Shown here piece by piece: positions 44,908 through 47,514 of a stretch of 47,514 nt of DNA (position 1 is the first letter of the stretch; each line of letters starts with the position of its first letter). The position numbers and the translations under genes were made by a program. The notes beneath the pieces are model-generated. The model was not told the DNA's origin. It searched no databases and worked only from the letters and a program-made list of their open reading frames with translations. The DNA comes from Streptomyces xiaopingdaonensis (GTDB lineage Bacteria > Actinomycetota > Actinomycetes > Streptomycetales > Streptomycetaceae), in assembly GCF_000262345.1 (NCBI RefSeq), contig NZ_AJTQ01000292.1, positions 1 through 47,514 on the forward strand, read 5' to 3'.

Positions 44908-45981
44908 TCAGGCTGCCGCACCTGTCCGCGCAGCGAACTCCCTGATCCCGGGCACGCGGGCAGGCGTGTACAGCAGCTCGGAGACGAGAGACCTGAGCGC
45001 CGGGCGCCGGACTTCCTGCGGCGCTTCCTGCTCGACTCGTCGCAGCGCCGCCAGAGTTCGCGGATCGTCCCCGAGCTGATGCCACATCCGGCCGATGTCC
45101 GTCCACGCGCGTGCCCGACGCTCCCGAGTCGGCATGGCACTGATGTCGAGTCGCCGCACCACCTCTACCCCCTCGTCGGGTACGTGCAGGGCGTTGCACA
45201 CGCCGATGCGGTACACGTCCACCTGTGGCTGCGTCGCGTCCACGGTGAACAGGCCGTCCGCCGCCGCACACCGCGCAGTCTCGTCCTCCGCCTCGCCGAG
45301 CAGGTCGAACGCCGCCGACCGGTCGCCGCCAACGGCCGCCGTGTGGGCGGCCGTCAGCGCCAGCGTGGTACGCACCGACGCCGTCTGCGCCTGCTCGGCA
45401 TCGAGGTCGGCCGCCTCCCGGCGCAGAAGCCGCACCGCGCCGAGACTGCCCCCGGACCGTCGCATGGTGATGGCAAGCACGCGCGTTGCCTCACCCACCG
45501 GCACCGGATGCCCGGACGCGCGAGCGGCCGTGAGCGCCCGAACCGACGCCGCCCACGCCGCGTCGCTGTGCTGCTTCAGCGCCAGTTCGGCCGTGAGTAC
45601 GTAGGACCGGGCGAGCGCGACGTGCGCACGGTCCCGCTCCCGGCCGGCCGCGGCGTCCCGCGTCGCCGTCGCCGCGGCGACGAGTCCCGGCAGTGCCCGG
45701 CCGAGCGTCTCGTACTCGGCAGCACGCCACGCTGCCCGGGCGCGCGCCGCCTCCTGCACCAGCCGCGGAAGGGAAACCGGCGCCGCGGAGGGGGGTTGGT
45801 ACAGGACGCCCTCAAGTGCCGAAGTGCCGGATGACGGCGAGGCGTTCGCGGTCGGCGCACCAAGCGCCGCCGTCACACCGACTCCCACCGCGCCGGTCAA
45901 CATCTGCCGTCGCCGCACCGCGTCCTCCGCTCCCTCGGCTGCGGCCACCGTAGCGAGCCCAGCCCCGGCGGGTGCAGACAT
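44908..45981 (-). CDS. TPR-type regulator-like protein lacking its N-terminal HTH
   Basis: 357 residues from ATG 45981. After a basic segment RRRQMLTGAVGVGVTAAL (a short hydrophobic stretch often found after the HTH in Streptomyces TPR regulators) the rest is helical, Ala/Arg-rich repeats resembling TPRs, ending ISAMPTRERRARAW and MWHQLGDDPRTLAALRRVEQ. Full-length relatives begin with a 60-90-residue HTH. The frame upstream continues with protein-like sequence (ARLRRFAAVLRISPEPLLS) for about 40 codons, then runs into a terminator hairpin and a stop with no start codon. It is therefore probably a 5'-truncated regulator. No ribosome binding site is obvious at the ATG. Confidence 0.6.
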   Translation of the reverse strand: MSAPAGAGLATVAAAEGAEDAVRRRQMLTGAVGVGVTAALGAPTANASPSSGTSALEGVLYQPPSAAPVSLPRLVQEAARARAAWRAAEYETLGRALPGLVAAATATRDAAAGRERDRAHVALARSYVLTAELALKQHSDAAWAASVRALTAARASGHPVPVGEATRVLAITMRRSGGSLGAVRLLRREAADLDAEQAQTASVRTTLALTAAHTAAVGGDRSAAFDLLGEAEDETARCAAADGLFTVDATQPQVDVYRIGVCNALHVPDEGVEVVRRLDISAMPTRERRARAWTDIGRMWHQLGDDPRTLAALRRVEQEAPQEVRRPALRSLVSELLYTPARVPGIREFAARTGAAA

Positions 45982-46088
45982 CGAAAGGAGTGGCTCGGGT
46001 GAGATGCGGAGTACCGCCGCGAACCGCCGCAGTCGGGCAGCGCCGACAGGGCGATCAGCGACGCGAGCGACCGCGAGTGCGGTGGCCG

Positions 46089-46122
46089 GCGCCCACCACT
46101 CGCGAAGACGAGTGGTGGGCGC
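46089..46122. terminator. strong hairpin terminator of the alpha/beta hydrolase gene
   Basis: A perfect 14-bp stem, GCGCCCACCACTCG (46089-46102) with CGAGTGGTGGGCGC (46109-46122), and a 6-base loop CGAAGA, starting 15 bases after the stop of the minus-strand hydrolase gene. Confidence 0.82.
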
Positions 46123-46137
46123 GGCTCTACGGCGAAG

Positions 46138-46914
46138 TCAGGAGCGCTCGATGAACTCCCGGACGAGCTTGACGAACTCGGGACCCTTCTCGATGACGGC
46201 GACGTGGCCGCAGTCGAGTTCCTGGTAGGTGCTGCCTTCGATCGCGGTGTGCAGCTCGCGGGTCAGCTCGACGGGGATGGTGGCGTCCTGGGCACACCCG
46301 ATGACGAGCGTCTCGGCCTCCACCCGCGGCAGCAGTTCGCGGATGTCGGCGCGGCGCGCGAGGTCCACCTGGCGTGCGCCTCCCTCGGTGCGCTCGCCGC
46401 CCGCGATGATCGCCTCCACCTGCTCGCGCCCCACGGTGTTGAGGAACCCGCGGCTGAACGCGGTGAGCGTGCCGAGGCGGCCGAAGGAGGCGTCGTCCTC
46501 AAGACCTGCCCAGAGCGTCATCAGGTTGCGGAGGTACTCGTCGTCGGGCCTGGCCCACCCCGCGGCGAGGACGAGGCGGCGCACCAGGTCGGGCCGGGTG
46601 GCCGCGACGGAGGCCGAGACGACGGCGCCGAGGGAGAAACCGACGAGGTCGACGGGGCCCTGCCCGGCCGCCTCGATCGCGGCGACGACCTGCTCCGTGA
46701 GCGCCTCGACGGTGAGTTCCCCGCCGTCGTCCTCGGCCTTGGCGGTGCCGGCGTAGTCGGGGAGGATCACCGTGTGCTTGTCGGTGAAGCTGTCGACGAG
46801 CCCGCCCCAGGTGCCCTCGGCGTCGAAGACGACGCCGTGGACGAGGGCGACGGGCGCGCCCTCGCCTGCCACCCGGTAGTGGACGCGGGTGTTGGCGGCA
46901 TTGCAGTAAGGCAT
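46138..46914 (-). CDS. alpha/beta fold hydrolase
   Basis: 258 residues. The nucleophile elbow is GFSLGA (Ser94); the oxyanion region is LVHGVVFD, a likely acid lies in GCAQDATIP, and the His is in ELDCGHVAVIE near the C terminus. The protein is cytoplasmic, with no signal peptide. The family is broad (esterases, haloperoxidase-like enzymes, C-C hydrolases) and no substrate can be named. ATG 46914 follows GAGGAACC. It lies 55 bases downstream of the MFS transporter on the same strand and may be co-transcribed with it. Confidence 0.83.
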   Translation of the reverse strand: MPYCNAANTRVHYRVAGEGAPVALVHGVVFDAEGTWGGLVDSFTDKHTVILPDYAGTAKAEDDGGELTVEALTEQVVAAIEAAGQGPVDLVGFSLGAVVSASVAATRPDLVRRLVLAAGWARPDDEYLRNLMTLWAGLEDDASFGRLGTLTAFSRGFLNTVGREQVEAIIAGGERTEGGARQVDLARRADIRELLPRVEAETLVIGCAQDATIPVELTRELHTAIEGSTYQELDCGHVAVIEKGPEFVKLVREFIERS

Positions 46915-46969
46915 GGTTCCTCGCTCTCTTCGTGGTGGCTGTTGCGGCGCGGTGGTGGTGCGCGGGGGC

Positions 46970-47514
46970 TCAGTCGGCCGGGCCGACGCGCTGGCGGTCC
47001 GCGTCCTCGCCTGGCGCCTCTTCGGCCGCGGCCGCGTCCGAAGTGGGCTGCTCCGGCGGCTTCTTGAAGTTGCAGGCGAGCAGGATGAGCAGGGCGATGC
47101 CGCCCGCGGTCGCGAAGACGGCGGTCCGCAGCCCGTCGCTGACGGCCTCGGCCGATGACCCGTCGGTCGCCGAGTTGGCCAGGCCGACGAGGACCGCGAG
47201 GCCGACGGCGCTGCCGATCTGCTGGCCCGTCGAGACGATGCCCGAGGCGATCCCCTGGTCCTGGCCCGGTACGCCGGTCGAAGCGGCGCCGAACATCGTG
47301 GTGAAGACGATGCCCTGGCAGACGTTGAGCACGAGCAGCGCGGGCAGCAGCGAGACGTAGCTCGCCTCGGCGGACATCCCGAGCCCGAGCGCAGCCGCCG
47401 CCAGGGAACCGACGACGAAGCTGCCGAGCAGCGTGGGCCGCACCCCGGCGCGCGCGGCGAGGCGGCCGCCGAGCATCGAGCCGGTGAAGCCGGCCGCCAT
47501 CGGCGGGGGGGAGG
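46970..47514 (-). CDS. MFS transporter, C-terminal part (5' end outside window)
   Basis: About 180 C-terminal residues of a drug-efflux-type major facilitator. Several membrane helices are visible (LLGSFVVGSLAAAALGLGM, LLPALLVLNVCQGIVFTTMF), with the loop GVPGQDQGIASGIVSTGQQIG typical of the DHA2 family, and a hydrophilic acidic tail. The frame continues past the right edge, so the start and at least half of the protein are missing. An ATG at 47500 is internal. Confidence 0.82.
   Translation of the reverse strand, partial: SPPPMAAGFTGSMLGGRLAARAGVRPTLLGSFVVGSLAAAALGLGMSAEASYVSLLPALLVLNVCQGIVFTTMFGAASTGVPGQDQGIASGIVSTGQQIGSAVGLAVLVGLANSATDGSSAEAVSDGLRTAVFATAGGIALLILLACNFKKPPEQPTSDAAAAEEAPGEDADRQRVGPAD

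Noticed and set aside
46089..46122. Coding continuation of the TPR protein through the hairpin at 46089-46122
   Set aside because: The sequence is a perfect terminator stem for the neighbouring gene, and the frame meets a stop without any start codon.
1..47514. CRISPR arrays, tRNA or rRNA genes, insertion sequences, attachment sites
   Set aside because: No regularly spaced repeats, cloverleaf-like tRNA sequences, transposase or integrase frames were seen on either strand.

Overview
This is a high-GC actinomycete window and almost certainly a Streptomyces chromosome. The evidence is the very strong G/C third-position codon bias, frequent GTG starts with GTGA/ATGA overlaps, the complete 14-gene nuo operon next to a secreted NlpC/P60 protein and a geranylgeranyl-reductase-type flavoprotein, Scr1/DUF397 regulator pairs, and rare TTA codons confined to accessory genes.

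Layout. (1) 2-2765: the end of a geranylgeranyl-reductase-like gene, a secreted NlpC/P60 hydrolase and a tiny charged protein. (2) 2848-4417: a SAM methyltransferase, then a decayed stretch with fragments of a TPR-type regulator and small accessory ORFs. One fragment is a second copy of a small gene that is intact near 42.8 kb, and it has kept its terminators. (3) 4693-21165: a perfect 16-bp inverted repeat, a promoter with a Rex-operator-like site, and nuoA to nuoN on the plus strand (respiratory complex I, NADH:menaquinone oxidoreductase), closed by a good intrinsic terminator. (4) 21543-25148: a NUDIX hydrolase, a lipoprotein alpha/beta hydrolase, and a flavin oxidase divergent from a TetR regulator across a perfect palindrome.

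(5) 25242-42250 is the core of interest, an apparent biosynthetic gene cluster made of two convergent operons. The plus-strand operon has a SRPBCC protein, an AMP-dependent ligase, a flavin monooxygenase, a CreE-type (nitrosuccinate-forming) flavoprotein and a CreD-type lyase of the aspartase/fumarase superfamily; the last two would release nitrite from aspartate. The minus-strand operon has a WrbA-type quinone reductase, class II DAHP synthase (PhzC-like), an EntA-like SDR, PhzD-like isochorismatase, PhzE-like aminodeoxyisochorismate synthase, a KAS III-like enzyme, an arylamine N-acetyltransferase, a SnoaL-like protein, and a LuxE/GriD-like plus LuxC/GriC-like carboxylate-reductase pair. No phzF, phzG or phzA/B is present, so the pathway should stop at 3-hydroxyanthranilate and not go on to phenazine. 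The simplest reading is that 3-hydroxyanthranilate (possibly reduced to the aldehyde and/or N-acylated) meets in-cluster nitrite and a CreM-like ligase to give a diazo, N-N bonded, nitroso or nitro product. I do not recognise a described cluster with this exact composition. Three genes carry TTA codons, which suggests bldA control.

(6) 42664-46128: a micro-operon of four tiny genes, a divergent Scr1-type XRE regulator with its DUF397 partner, and a regulator-like TPR protein that has lost its DNA-binding N terminus. (7) 46138-47514: an alpha/beta hydrolase and the 3' part of an MFS transporter that runs off the window.

Functions are assigned from sequence motifs and remembered family features only; no database search was run.
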